From Streptomyces fulvoviolaceus (GTDB lineage Bacteria > Actinomycetota > Actinomycetes > Streptomycetales > Streptomycetaceae), in assembly GCF_000718165.1 (NCBI RefSeq), contig NZ_JOEY01000002.1:124001-188000 (forward strand): a DNA stretch of 64,000 bases, written 5' to 3'. Below the pieces are notes generated by a model, which searched no databases, was not told where the DNA came from, and saw only the letters and a program-made list of their open reading frames with translations. Position 1 is the first letter of the stretch. Every line of letters begins with the position of its first letter. The position numbers and the translations under genes are program-made. Shown in pieces: positions 18,352-28,789 of this stretch.

Positions 18352-18755
18352 CCGGCACGACCACCGCCGACGAAAAGCTCACCTGGCTCATCGAGGGCCT
18401 CCTGGAACGCACCCCGGGCGCGCGGCACGCGCTCGTGCTGTCCCGGGACGGCCTGAAGCTGTGCCGGACGCCGGAGCTCACCGTCGACCAGGCCGACCAG
18501 CTCGCCGCTATCGCCGCCGGAATCCAGTCGCTGTCGCACGGCGCCTCGGTGGAGTTCGGGGACGGCAGCGGGGGCGTGCGCTCCGCGATGGCCGAGTTCT
18601 ACGGAGGGGTGCTGTTCATCGTCGAAGCGGGCGAGGGCGCGCACCTGGCCGTGGTGACCGCCGAGGACACGGACGCCGGGCTGGTCGGGCACAACATGAG
18701 CGAGCTCGTGGAGCAGCTCGGCGAGCACCTGCGCGCGGAACCCCGTACGTCATGA
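18348..18755 (+). CDS. cvnB: conservon CvnB: roadblock/LC7 domain protein
   Basis: 135-residue roadblock/LC7 protein, the family whose members regulate small GTPases (MglB-like). Typical segments are the N-terminal helix LTWLIEGLLERTPGARHALVLSRDG (in part), DQADQLAAIAAGIQSLS and the central FYGGVLFIVEAGEGAHLAVV strands. Start and stop overlap its neighbours by four bases on each side (ATGA), indicating coupled translation within the conservon. Expected role: scaffold or GTPase-activating partner of CvnD, interacting with CvnA and CvnC at the membrane. Assignment by position and sequence is secure; the signal sensed is unknown. Confidence 0.94.
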   Translation: MTGTTTADEKLTWLIEGLLERTPGARHALVLSRDGLKLCRTPELTVDQADQLAAIAAGIQSLSHGASVEFGDGSGGVRSAMAEFYGGVLFIVEAGEGAHLAVVTAEDTDAGLVGHNMSELVEQLGEHLRAEPRTS

Positions 18756-19108
18756 GCCGCCCCGGCAGGGACGACTCGCCCGACCGCCTCTACACCCTCA
18801 CCGGAGGCCGCGCCCACGCCGCACCGGACAGCCCCTTCGACCTGGTGACCCTCGTGGTCGCCGAGTGCGATCCGGGGCCCGGGCTGCAGTCGGAGCACGC
18901 GACGATCCTCCGGCTGACACAACTGCCCACGGCGGTCGTGGAGTTGGCCGCCGAGCTGAAGCTGCCGGTGGGCATCACCAAGATCCTGCTCTCCGACCTC
19001 CTCGCGGCGGGCCGCGTCAGCGCCCGGCACCCCCGGAGAACAGCCGCTTCTGGCGTTCCCGATCCCGACGTCCTGGAACAGGTGCTCGTTGGACTCCGCA
19101 ACCTCTGA
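18752..19108 (+). CDS. cvnC: conservon CvnC: DUF742 protein
   Basis: 118-residue DUF742 protein. The family signature RLYTLTGGRA occurs near residue 12, then DLVTLVV, LTQLPTAVVELAAELKLPVG resembling a winged-helix segment, and LLSDLLAAGRV. The ATG at 18752 overlaps the cvnB stop, and the 3' end overlaps cvnD by 20 bp. DUF742 proteins occur almost only in conservons and are thought to help bridge the roadblock protein and the GTPase. No catalytic motif is present. Confidence 0.93.
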   Translation: MSRPGRDDSPDRLYTLTGGRAHAAPDSPFDLVTLVVAECDPGPGLQSEHATILRLTQLPTAVVELAAELKLPVGITKILLSDLLAAGRVSARHPRRTAASGVPDPDVLEQVLVGLRNL

Positions 19109-19715
19109 GACGCGTACGCCCCTCGGCGCATCGGCCGACAACGGTCTCAAGATCGTCATCGTCGGCGGCTTCGGCGTCGGCAAGACCACCCTGGTCCGCT
19201 CGGTGAGCGAGATCCGTCCCCTCAACACCGAGGAGACGATGACCCGGGCCGGCGAGGCCGTCGACGACATCAGCGAGGTGCGCGACAAGAAGGCGACCAC
19301 GGTGGCCTTCGACTTCGGCCGCATCACGCTCGACGCCCGCAACGTGCTGTACCTGTTCGGCGCGCCGGGTCAGGAACGCTTCTGGTTCCTGTGGGACCGC
19401 CTCTTCTCCGGGACGCTGGGCGCGGTCGTCCTCGTCGACACCCGCCGGATCGACGACTCCTGGTACGCCATCGACCGCCTCGAACACCACGGCACCCCGT
19501 TCATCGTGGCCTGCAACGACTTCGGCGGCCCGACCTACGCCCCGCGGCAGATCCGCGAGGCGCTCGACCTCGACCCGCACGTCCCGCTGCTCGACTGCGA
19601 CGCCCGCTCCCGCGCGTCCGGCAAGCAGGTCCTGATCACGCTGGTCGAACACGTCAAGAAGCAGTACGCCGGCTCCGCCCAAGTCTCGCCCGTCCCAGAG
19701 GAGTTGACCCTGTGA
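19089..19715 (+). CDS. cvnD: conservon CvnD: small Ras-like GTPase
   Basis: 208-residue GTP-binding protein. G1 loop GGFGVGKTT at about residues 26-34, G3-like FGAPGQERFWF, and NDFGG in place of the NKxD G4 motif, the degenerate form usual for CvnD/MglA-like GTPases. The TTG start at 19089 lies inside cvnC (20-bp overlap). The stop overlaps the downstream P450 by four bases, which places both P450 genes in the conservon transcript. Expected to cycle between GTP and GDP forms under control of CvnB and bind at the membrane with CvnA. Known conservons influence development and antibiotic production; the output of this one is unknown. Confidence 0.94.
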   Translation: MDSATSETRTPLGASADNGLKIVIVGGFGVGKTTLVRSVSEIRPLNTEETMTRAGEAVDDISEVRDKKATTVAFDFGRITLDARNVLYLFGAPGQERFWFLWDRLFSGTLGAVVLVDTRRIDDSWYAIDRLEHHGTPFIVACNDFGGPTYAPRQIREALDLDPHVPLLDCDARSRASGKQVLITLVEHVKKQYAGSAQVSPVPEELTL

Positions 19716-20928
19716 CCGCCCCCGTCCCGCTCAGCGGACCCAGGTTCCAGACCGAACCGGCGCAGCTGTACCGGGAGATGCGGCGCGATCACGGTGCCGT
19801 GACCCCGGTCGTGCTCGACGGCGACATACCGGCCTGGCTGGTGCTCGGCTACCGCGAACTGCACCAGGTCACCGGCGATCCGGTGCTGTTCAGCCGGGAC
19901 TCCGACCTGTGGAGCCAGTGGGACCGCATCCCCGACGACTGGCCGCTGCTGCCGATGATCGGCCGCAAGCAGCCGTCGATCCTCTACACGGTCGGCGAAC
20001 GCCACCGCGAGCGCGCCGCGATGATCAGCAACGCGCTGGAGGCCGTCGACCCCTCCGAACTACGCGGGTACGCCGAGAAGTTCGCCGACGAGCTGATCGA
20101 CGCGATCTGCGCCAAGGGCGAGACCGACATCTTCGCCGACTACGCCATGCTGCTGCCCGTGCGCGTCCTGGCCCGTCTGTACGGCTTCTCCGACGAGCAG
20201 GGCCCGGGCCTGGTGACCGCGCTCAACGACATGATCGACGGACGGGAGCGGGCGATCGCGGGCCAGACGCATCTGGCCACGTCCATGTTCCGGCTGCTGG
20301 CCGACCGGAAGGCGGAGCCCGCCGACGACGTCGTGTCGCGGATGCTCGCGGACGAGAGCGGCTTCAGCGACGAGGAGATCGCCCAGGACCTGATGGTGAT
20401 GATGGCGGCGGGCCACCAGCCCACCGCCGACTGGATCGGCAACTCGCTGCGCCTGATGCTCACCGACGACCGGTTCGCGGCCTCCCTGTTCGGCGGCCGC
20501 AACAGCGTCGCCGACGCCATGAACGAGGTTCTGTGGGAGGACACCCCCACGCAGAACGTGGCCGGTCGCTGGGCCTCCCGCGACACCCAGCTCGGCGGCC
20601 GCCGCATCCGGGCCGGCGACCTGCTGCTGCTCGGCCTGCAGGGCGCCAACTCCGACCCCCAGGTCCGCACCGACGGCTCCGCGCTCACCGGCGGCAACAG
20701 CGCGCACTTCTCCTTCGGCCACGGCGAGCACCGCTGCCCGTTCCCCGCGCAGGAGGTCGCCGAGGTCATCGCGCGGACGGGGATCGAGGTCGTACTGGAC
20801 CGCCTCCCGGACATCGACCTGGCCGTCCCGGCCGAGTCCCTGACGCGTCGGCCCTCGCCCTGGCTGCGAGGACTGACCGAACTGCCCGTGCGGTTCTCCC
20901 CGACCCCTGCCCTTGGAGGCGCCTCGCT

Positions 20929-20932
<4 letters not shown>
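19712..20932 (+). CDS. cytochrome P450, CYP157-like, lacking the K-helix ExxR arginine
   Basis: 406-residue P450. The haem ligand is Cys342 in FSFGHGEHRCPFPAQ. The K-helix position that should read ExxR reads EVLW (residues 272-275), and the I-helix reads AAGHQPTADW instead of AGxET. The published CYP157 family has exactly this loss of ExxR and is found beside conservons, so CYP157 membership is likely. The GTG at 19712 overlaps the cvnD stop by four bases and follows AGAGGAG. Its start lacks a membrane anchor, so it is cytosolic. Without ExxR and the acid-alcohol pair its catalytic competence is uncertain; it may partner with the CYP154-like protein. Confidence 0.9.
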
Positions 20933-23377
<2,445 letters not shown>

Positions 23378-23399
23378 TCACTTCTTCGACACGACGGTG

Positions 23400-23430
23400 A
23401 AGGGCGCCCGGTGAGCCACCGGGCGCCCTT
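23400..23430. terminator. bidirectional terminator between serC and the aminopeptidase gene
   Basis: 14-bp perfect stem (23400-23413 with 23417-23430) with a 3-nt loop, built on GGGCGCCCGG and followed by TTCTCATGT. It lies between convergent genes and belongs to a family of near-identical hairpins at 26670, 27601 and 29446. Confidence 0.85.
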
Positions 23431-23451
23431 CTCATGTCCCGCCCGGGTGCG

Positions 23452-25047
23452 TCAGCCGCGGAAGCCGAGCAGCCCGTGCAGGGTGTCGCCGGCCGGCGCG
23501 GTGGCCGACTCAGCCGTTGCCGCCATGGCGGACTTCGCCGTGGCGGTCGGCACCGGATCGGCGGTCTTCTTGCAGACGGCGTCGGCCACGCCGCTGCCGC
23601 GCGGCACCGTGCCGTCGGTCAGGTACTTCGCCAGGTACTTGTCCAGGCAGGTGTTCCCGCTCAGCGTGATGCCGTGGTTCCCGCCGCCCTGCTCGACCAC
23701 GAGGCTGGAGCGCTTGAGCAGGCGGTGGACGGTGACGCCGCCCTGATAGGGGGTGGCCGCGTCGTTCGTCGCCTGGAAGAGCAGCGCCGGAGGCAGCTTG
23801 GTGTTGGCGACGTTCACCGGCTTCAGCGACTTCGTCGGCCAGAACGCGCACGGCGCGTTGTACCAGGCGTTGCTCCAGGCCATGAACGGGGCCTTCTCGT
23901 GCACGGCCCAGTTGTCCTTCTGCCACTGGCTCCAATCGCGCGGCCAGGAGGCGTCACGGCACTGTACGGACGCGTAGATGCTGTAGCCGTTGTCCCCGGA
24001 GGAGTCGACGGCGGCGAAGTTCTCGTACGCCTCGACCAGCGGGTCGGCGTTCTTGTCGTTGACGTACGCCGCGAACGCCTCGGCCAGATAGGGCCAGTAG
24101 CCGTTGTAGTAGCCGCCCGGGATGAAGGTGTCCTCCAGCTCGGCGGCGCCCACCTTGCCGCCCGCCGGCTTCTTGGCGAGCTCGGCCTGCATCGCGTACC
24201 ACTTGGCCTCGATCGCGGCCGGGTCGGTGCCGAGCTTGTACGTCGAGTCGTACTTGGCGATCCACGCCATGAGCGCCTTGTGACGGTCGTCGAAGGCGTA
24301 GTCCTGGCCGAGGTTGTCGTCGTACCAGACGCCGGTCGGGTCGACGATCGAGTCCAGGACCAGACGGCGCACATGGGTCGGGAAGAGCTTGGCGTAGACC
24401 GCGCCCAGGTAGGTGCCGTACGAGTAGCCGAAGTAGTTGATCTTCTTGGCGCCGAGGGCCTTGCGGATCGAGTCCATGTCCTTCACGGCGCTGACCGTGT
24501 TGATGTACGGCAGGACGTCCGCGTACTTGCTGCCGCAGGCCGCGGCGAAGGACTTGGCGCGCTTGAGGTTGGCCTTCTCGATCGCCGGGGTGCTGGGAAC
24601 GCTGGCGGGGCGCACCGGGTTGAACTGGCCCGGCTTGCAGTCGAGGGCGGGCTTGCTCTGGCCCACTCCGCGCGGGTCGAAGCCGATGACGTCGTACTGC
24701 GCCGCGACCGCCTTGGGCAGCGAGGAGGCGACGAATCCGGCGAGCGTCAGACCACTGCCGCCGGGGCCACCGGGGTTGACCAGCAGCGGGCCCTGGAACT
24801 TCGTCGCGGTGTGCGGGACCCGGGACAGCGCGAGGGTGATCTTCCGCCCCTGCGGCTTGGCGTAGTCGAGCGGCACCTTCACCGACGCGCACTGGAGCGT
24901 CGGGTAGTCGTCCGTGCCGCACTTCTTCCAGGTGACCTTCGCCGCCTGGGCAGTGCTCGCGGACGTGCTCGCGTCGGCCGGGAGAGCCGTGACCGTCCCG
25001 GCCAGGACGACGGTCACGCCGCACAGTACGGCTGCGCTCTTTCTCAT
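23452..25047 (-). CDS. secreted tripeptidyl aminopeptidase (S33, alpha/beta hydrolase)
   Basis: 531 residues. Signal peptide with AVLCGVTVVLAGTVTAL core, cleaved near residue 27-37. The oxyanion loop NPGGPGGSG (91-99), nucleophile elbow GYSYGT (Ser209), acid in ATNDAATP and histidine in GGGNHGITL match the Streptomyces tripeptidyl aminopeptidase/SlpD-E group, which removes N-terminal tripeptides and matures extracellular proteases. Several cysteines in the mature part probably form disulfides. The ATG at 25047 follows AAGGA. The C-terminal 40 residues are alanine/threonine-rich and low in complexity. It shares a terminator with serC. Confidence 0.92.
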   Translation of the reverse strand: MRKSAAVLCGVTVVLAGTVTALPADASTSASTAQAAKVTWKKCGTDDYPTLQCASVKVPLDYAKPQGRKITLALSRVPHTATKFQGPLLVNPGGPGGSGLTLAGFVASSLPKAVAAQYDVIGFDPRGVGQSKPALDCKPGQFNPVRPASVPSTPAIEKANLKRAKSFAAACGSKYADVLPYINTVSAVKDMDSIRKALGAKKINYFGYSYGTYLGAVYAKLFPTHVRRLVLDSIVDPTGVWYDDNLGQDYAFDDRHKALMAWIAKYDSTYKLGTDPAAIEAKWYAMQAELAKKPAGGKVGAAELEDTFIPGGYYNGYWPYLAEAFAAYVNDKNADPLVEAYENFAAVDSSGDNGYSIYASVQCRDASWPRDWSQWQKDNWAVHEKAPFMAWSNAWYNAPCAFWPTKSLKPVNVANTKLPPALLFQATNDAATPYQGGVTVHRLLKRSSLVVEQGGGNHGITLSGNTCLDKYLAKYLTDGTVPRGSGVADAVCKKTADPVPTATAKSAMAATAESATAPAGDTLHGLLGFRG

Positions 25048-25205
25048 GAAGTTCCTTCAGAGGGTGGGGGGTTGGAGAGGATCGAATGTGCGCGATCCTG
25101 GCCGAATCCTTACCGAAGAAGCACGAACATGAGAACCGATTCGGGTGAAGCTTTGAAACTCCTTTGATCCGGGGGCACTTGGTGAACACCGGCACCCCGC
25201 TCCGG

Positions 25206-26144
25206 TCACGGCACCAGAACGAGCTTCCCGGTCGTCCGCTTCTCCTCGATCGCGCGGTGGGCCGCGGCGGCCTCGGCCAGCGGGTAGGTGCGTTCGACGG
25301 TGACCCGGAGCCGGCCCGCCTCGATGCGGTCGGTGATCGGCTCCAGGGCCTGTCCGGAGGGCTCGGCCGTGACCCAGACGTAGCGCAGACCGCGGGCGGC
25401 GGCCTCGCCCTCGTCGGTGCCCGGGTCGATCGACGCGCCGACGAGCAGGCCGCCCGGCCGGAGCACGTCGAGGGAGCACGGCCCGTAGGCACCGCCGACC
25501 AGGTCCAGGACGGCGTCCACCGGGGCCACGGCGGTACGGAAGTCGGTGGTCGTGTAGTCGATCAGTTCGTCGGCGCCGAGATCACGCAGATGGTCGTGCT
25601 TGGCCGGGCGCGCGGTGCCGATGACGTGGGCGCCGAGTTCCTTGGCGAGCTGGACCGCGACATGGCCGACGCCGCCCGCCGCCGCGTGGATCAGCACCCG
25701 GTCGCCGGGCCGGACCCGGGCCAGTACGGCCACCGCCTGCCAGGCGGTGATCCCGACCAGGGGCACGGCCCCGGCGTGCGCCAGGTCGAGGTTCTTGGGC
25801 TTCGGCGCCAACGCGGCGGCCGGTGCGGCGGTGTACTCGGCGTACGCGCCGCGCGGGGAGACCGGCAGCATGCCGTACACCTCGTCGCCCGGCGCGAACC
25901 GCGTCACGCCTTCGCCGACCCGCTCGACGACGCCGGCCACGTCGTTGCCCGGCGTCCAGGGCAGGGCGACCAGGTCCGGCACCCGACCGGCCCGGAGAAC
26001 CGCGTCACCCGGGTTGATCCCGGCACCGCCGACCCGCAACAGCACCTCCCCGGAGCCGGGTTCGGGCACATCGGCCTCGGTGTAGGTGAGTACCTCCGGG
26101 CCGCCGAACGCGGACTGGACGATGGCGTGCATACGGGCGGACAT
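25206..26144 (-). CDS. NAD(P)H quinone oxidoreductase, zinc-free MDR family
   Basis: 312-residue medium-chain reductase of the quinone oxidoreductase type. Visible: VGGAGINPGDAVLRAG, the PGNDVAGVVERVGEGV segment, the nucleotide-binding AAAGGVGHVAVQLAK and the C-terminal TGKLVLVP. The zinc-binding cysteines of alcohol dehydrogenases are absent. The ATG at 26144 follows GAGGAG. It is divergent from an HxlR regulator with 94 bp between starts, the layout of the qor2-qorR pair in corynebacteria, so quinone or electrophile stress is the likely trigger. Confidence 0.92.
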   Translation of the reverse strand: MSARMHAIVQSAFGGPEVLTYTEADVPEPGSGEVLLRVGGAGINPGDAVLRAGRVPDLVALPWTPGNDVAGVVERVGEGVTRFAPGDEVYGMLPVSPRGAYAEYTAAPAAALAPKPKNLDLAHAGAVPLVGITAWQAVAVLARVRPGDRVLIHAAAGGVGHVAVQLAKELGAHVIGTARPAKHDHLRDLGADELIDYTTTDFRTAVAPVDAVLDLVGGAYGPCSLDVLRPGGLLVGASIDPGTDEGEAAARGLRYVWVTAEPSGQALEPITDRIEAGRLRVTVERTYPLAEAAAAHRAIEEKRTTGKLVLVP

Positions 26145-26238
26145 CGGGGCTCCTCGTCGGACGGTCTCGGTGCGTCCCATCGTCGGCCCGCTCAATGTCC
26201 GTGCGGAAGACGGCACTTGTCTGATATCGAGGTTCCTC

Positions 26239-26667
26239 ATGGATACCGGCTTCGACCTGAGGAAACACGGCGGCGTGGATGTCTTCCTGCGCGACTGCCC
26301 CACCCGCGCCGTGCTGGAGCTGATCGCGAGCAAGTGGACCATGCTGGTGCTGGTGGCGCTGGAGGACGGCCGCCCCATGCGGTTCGGCGAACTGCGCCGG
26401 CGGCTGGACGGCGTGACGCCGAAGGTGCTGACCCAGACCCTGCGCGCCCTGGCGCGCGAGGGCCTGCTGACCCGCAGCGTGTACCCGACCGTGCCGCCGC
26501 GCGTGGAGTACCGCCTGACCGGGCTGGGCCGGGAGGTGGGCGCCCTGTTGCAGCACATCACCGACTGGTCCCAGGCGAACATCACCGCCATCCAGGCCGC
26601 GCGCGAGGACTTCGACGAACGCGCCGCCCGCCTGGAGCAGGACCTGATCGACCCCGTACGCCCGTGA
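26239..26667 (+). CDS. HxlR-family transcriptional regulator (QorR/YodB-like)
   Basis: 142-residue winged-helix regulator. The conserved DCPTRAVLELIASKWTMLVL start of the DUF24 domain has a single N-terminal cysteine (Cys20) at the position of the redox-sensing cysteine in YodB/QorR. This is followed by MRFGELRRRLDGVTPKVLTQ and the wing PPRVEYRLTGLG. The divergent position to the quinone oxidoreductase suggests it represses that gene and itself through the 94-bp shared promoter, releasing DNA when Cys20 is modified. The operator itself could not be defined by eye. Confidence 0.92.
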   Translation: MDTGFDLRKHGGVDVFLRDCPTRAVLELIASKWTMLVLVALEDGRPMRFGELRRRLDGVTPKVLTQTLRALAREGLLTRSVYPTVPPRVEYRLTGLGREVGALLQHITDWSQANITAIQAAREDFDERAARLEQDLIDPVRP

Positions 26668-26669
26668 GC

Positions 26670-26691
26670 GCGCCCGGTGATCGCCGGGCGC
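26670..26691 (+). terminator. terminator of the HxlR gene
   Basis: GCGCCCGG (26670-26677), 6-nt loop, CCGGGCGC (26684-26691), then CCCTTCTCG. Starts 3 bp after the stop codon. Confidence 0.75.
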
Positions 26692-26808
26692 CCCTTCTCG
26701 TTCCCCGCAAGGAAAAGGAAACCCCTCTCCGGGTAAAGGTTGAGGAAATCCCCCTTGAGCAAAGTTTACTTTTGCGCACACGCATCCTCTGGTAGCGTCC
26801 TTTACGCA

Positions 26809-26834
26809 TTGACCAAGCAGCTTTGACCAAGCAA
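26809..26834 (+). repeat. tandem TTGACCAAGCA direct repeat before the small secreted gene
   Basis: TTGACCAAGCA occurs at 26809 and again at 26823, 14 bp apart, in an AT-richer stretch between 26700 and 26900. It lies 28-53 bp upstream of the GTG at 26862 and could be a regulator site or part of the leader. Confidence 0.4.
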
Positions 26835-26861
26835 TTTCATAACGTACGGGGGAATGACTTC

Positions 26862-27371
26862 GTGAACATGCGAAGCAAGGGTATTTCCGCTGCCATCGCC
26901 TTCGCCATGACCGGCGCATTGTGCGGAATTGGCGCGAACACGGCGTATGCAGCTTCAGCGGAAAGCGAGAGGGCTGCCACAGCCGAACCGGCGGCAACGG
27001 AATTGCCGCTCAGTGCCGGAGCCGATGAAATCTGCGCAGTCATAGGGATCGGCAGTGGCTCGGCAGGCCTCGTCAAGGCACTGGCCAAGGGTGCGTCATG
27101 GGTGGGAATCGGCGCCAGCGTCGGGTGCTACCTGTACGCGAAGGCCAAGGAAGCCACGCCTGCGGAGAAGCGAGCGGCCATGATCAAGTCGTACAAGAGC
27201 TACCAGGCGAAGAGTGATCTCAAGAAGCTCGAGGCGCTCGGTTACGATTGCCACAAAAAGGACGGCGGCGGTGGCGGCGGAACTGATTTCACCCCCGCCA
27301 ACGCGAAGGTAGGGTACCGGGATATCAAAATGAAGGGCGTGACGTACAAGTGCTCCGCCATCGGGGACTGA
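26862..27371 (+). CDS. small secreted cysteine- and GxxxG-containing protein, unknown function
   Basis: 169 residues from the GTG at 26862, which has GGGGGA eight bases upstream. A Sec signal peptide (hydrophobic AAIAFAMTGALCGIGANTAYA) precedes an acidic/alanine spacer. Then comes a strongly hydrophobic glycine-rich helix-forming stretch of about 40 residues (AVIGIGSGSAG ... GASWVGIGASVGCYLY), a lysine-rich amphipathic tail, a GGGGGG linker and a C-terminal TYKCSA segment. The mature chain has four cysteines. Codon use is less GC-biased than its neighbours and the promoter region is AT-rich. It overlaps a small membrane protein gene by 22 bp. The layout recalls a secreted bacteriocin with immunity protein, but I recognise no family, so this is only a hypothesis. 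Confidence 0.7.
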   Translation: MNMRSKGISAAIAFAMTGALCGIGANTAYAASAESERAATAEPAATELPLSAGADEICAVIGIGSGSAGLVKALAKGASWVGIGASVGCYLYAKAKEATPAEKRAAMIKSYKSYQAKSDLKKLEALGYDCHKKDGGGGGGTDFTPANAKVGYRDIKMKGVTYKCSAIGD

Positions 27372-27565
27372 CCGGCCGCCGCGACCTGAGTTATGGAGAG
27401 CGGCTCCTGCTCTCCGTGGCGCTGGTCGTAGTGAGCCTGCTCTGGATCACACAGGACATGGCCCTTTGGGCGACGGCGTTGTGTGGCGCCGGTGCATGTG
27501 CAGGAGCTCTCGGAGTGCTCTACTTCGGATCGCGCTACATTCGCTCACGCGGGGATTCACAATAA
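27350..27565 (+). CDS. small two-helix membrane protein overlapping the secreted gene
   Basis: 71 residues from the GTG at 27350, 22 bp inside the upstream gene. After a basic N-terminus (RHRGLTGRR) there are two adjacent hydrophobic helices (LLLSVALVVVSLLWIT and ALWATALCGAGACAGALGVLYF) and a short basic tail. No better start with a ribosome site is visible in the frame. The overlap suggests translational coupling and a functional pair with the secreted protein; size and topology would suit an immunity or anchoring protein, unproven. It is followed by a strong terminator. Confidence 0.6.
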   Translation: MLRHRGLTGRRDLSYGERLLLSVALVVVSLLWITQDMALWATALCGAGACAGALGVLYFGSRYIRSRGDSQ

Positions 27566-27935
27566 GCTGAGCTTTCTGGCAGCAAATTAGACGACGATGA
27601 GGGCGCCCGGCGAACGCCGGGCGCCCTTTTCTCATGTCGTCAAGCACGCGCGCTTCAGCCGAGGGCAAGCCTGCCCGGGTCGGCGATGCCGTGCTGCCGC
27701 GCTGGGCGAGAGGGGCGAGGGCGCGGCCGGTAGCGCAGCCGGTCCGACAGGCCCAGGCCGCTGTCGAGGACGTTGCCGACGGGCCGACGATGCCGCAGAT
27801 GCGACTCAGGCAATTGATTGCCCCCACAAAACGGGTGTCCGATCAACTCCTCGGCAGCGAATCTCGGTGTCAGACGCCGGGTGCACGCTGCCGGCGACTT
27901 GGCCGAATGACGCCGAAGGCACAAAGGAGACAAGG
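27566..27935. other. 370-bp intergenic region
   Basis: Holds the terminator at 27601-27630 and the leader of the next secreted gene. Open frames of about 90-125 codons occur on both strands but lack ribosome sites and family-like sequence. A fragment reading ESHLRH on the minus strand faintly recalls a LuxR tail but cannot be extended. Confidence 0.5.
27601..27630 (+). terminator. terminator after the small membrane protein gene
   Basis: GGGCGCCCGGC (27601-27611), loop GAAC, GCCGGGCGCCC (27616-27626), then TTTT. The following CTCATGT matches the flank of the serC terminator. Confidence 0.85.
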
Positions 27936-28634
27936 GTGACGATCAACGGTGGCGCGCGTCGCGGTGGGGGTTCCGTGGCCGCACGGAAGAAGAGCCTGAC
28001 ACGGAGCAAGTGGGTGGGGCTGCTGACGCTGGGACTGGCCCCGCTGGTGGTGATGGCCTCCCCCGGCGTCGCCTCGGCGGCCAACAATGTGTGCTTGCAG
28101 AACTCGGACGGTTCCCAGACCGACATCGCCGGCAACTCGTCGACTCCCGACAAGACGCGGTCAGTGACCACGCAGTCGGCGTCCAACACCTGGCAGGACT
28201 GGACCTGGCGGGGCCCCACGTTCAGGTGCCCCACGAACGTTCCCAGCTGCTCCTACGCCTGGCAGCAGTCGAAGACGACGAGCTGGAAGGTCTCGCTCGG
28301 CCTCAGCATCAAGGTCCCGATCCCCTACGTCGGCAAGCTGTTCGACGAGCTCACCCCCTCGTACGACCGCGGCGGCTCCACCACCACCTCGTACACCTTC
28401 ACGACCAACCTGAAGCCGGGGCAGTACGCCCAGCCGATCCAGGTCGTGGAGCGTCGCTGGACGAAGGGCACCTACGTCGGCATCTACCACTCCACCGGGC
28501 AGTCCTGCCTGCCGAGCCCGAGCAACCCGAACGGCAAGGCCTGGCGGTACAACTGGTCCCCCAACGAGCGTTTCGGCAGCTGGACGACCAACCTGCGCGT
28601 CAACGACTACGGGACGTACAACGTCTACTCGTGA
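27936..28634 (+). CDS. secreted beta-rich protein with aerolysin-like sequence pattern, unknown function
   Basis: 232 residues. The GTG at 27936 has AAAGGAG at ideal spacing. A long signal peptide (basic ARKKSLTRSK, hydrophobic WVGLLTLGLAPLVV, cleavage near GVASA at about 48) leads to a mature protein rich in Ser/Thr/Tyr/Trp with five cysteines. The core SYAWQQSKTTSWKVS, then KVPIPYVGKLFDELTPSY, then STTTSYTFTTNLKPGQYAQ shows alternating hydrophobic/polar strands around a short hydrophobic segment. This is the pattern of aerolysin/ETX-MTX2 beta-pore-forming proteins. No family was recognised with certainty; a structural prediction would decide. It stands alone between two terminators. Confidence 0.75.
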   Translation: MTINGGARRGGGSVAARKKSLTRSKWVGLLTLGLAPLVVMASPGVASAANNVCLQNSDGSQTDIAGNSSTPDKTRSVTTQSASNTWQDWTWRGPTFRCPTNVPSCSYAWQQSKTTSWKVSLGLSIKVPIPYVGKLFDELTPSYDRGGSTTTSYTFTTNLKPGQYAQPIQVVERRWTKGTYVGIYHSTGQSCLPSPSNPNGKAWRYNWSPNERFGSWTTNLRVNDYGTYNVYS

Positions 28635-28676
28635 CCCGGCCCGGTCGTGACCGCGTTCGGTCGTGACCGGTCCTCC

Positions 28677-28722
28677 GAGGCGCCCCGCCGCTGAGCCCCC
28701 CCTCCGGTCGGCGGGGCGCCTC
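28677..28722 (+). terminator. terminator after the aerolysin-like secreted gene
   Basis: 14-bp perfect stem (GAGGCGCCCCGCCG at 28677-28690 with 28709-28722) with an 18-nt loop, followed by TTTCG. A repeated CGGTCGTGACC motif lies just before it. Confidence 0.8.
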
Positions 28723-28789
28723 TTTCGGCTCGAACACTTCCCGACTCGAACGCTTCCCGAATTGATCCCGACCAACAGGACCTGATCCC

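Noticed and set aside
27655..27933. Possible remnant of a LuxR-type gene on the minus strand (ESHLRH fragment)
   Set aside because: Only a few residues fit and no helix-turn-helix can be followed; more likely chance.
27634..27939. Plus-strand open frame of 101 codons before the aerolysin-like gene
   Set aside because: It starts in the tail of a terminator, has no ribosome site and no recognisable sequence.
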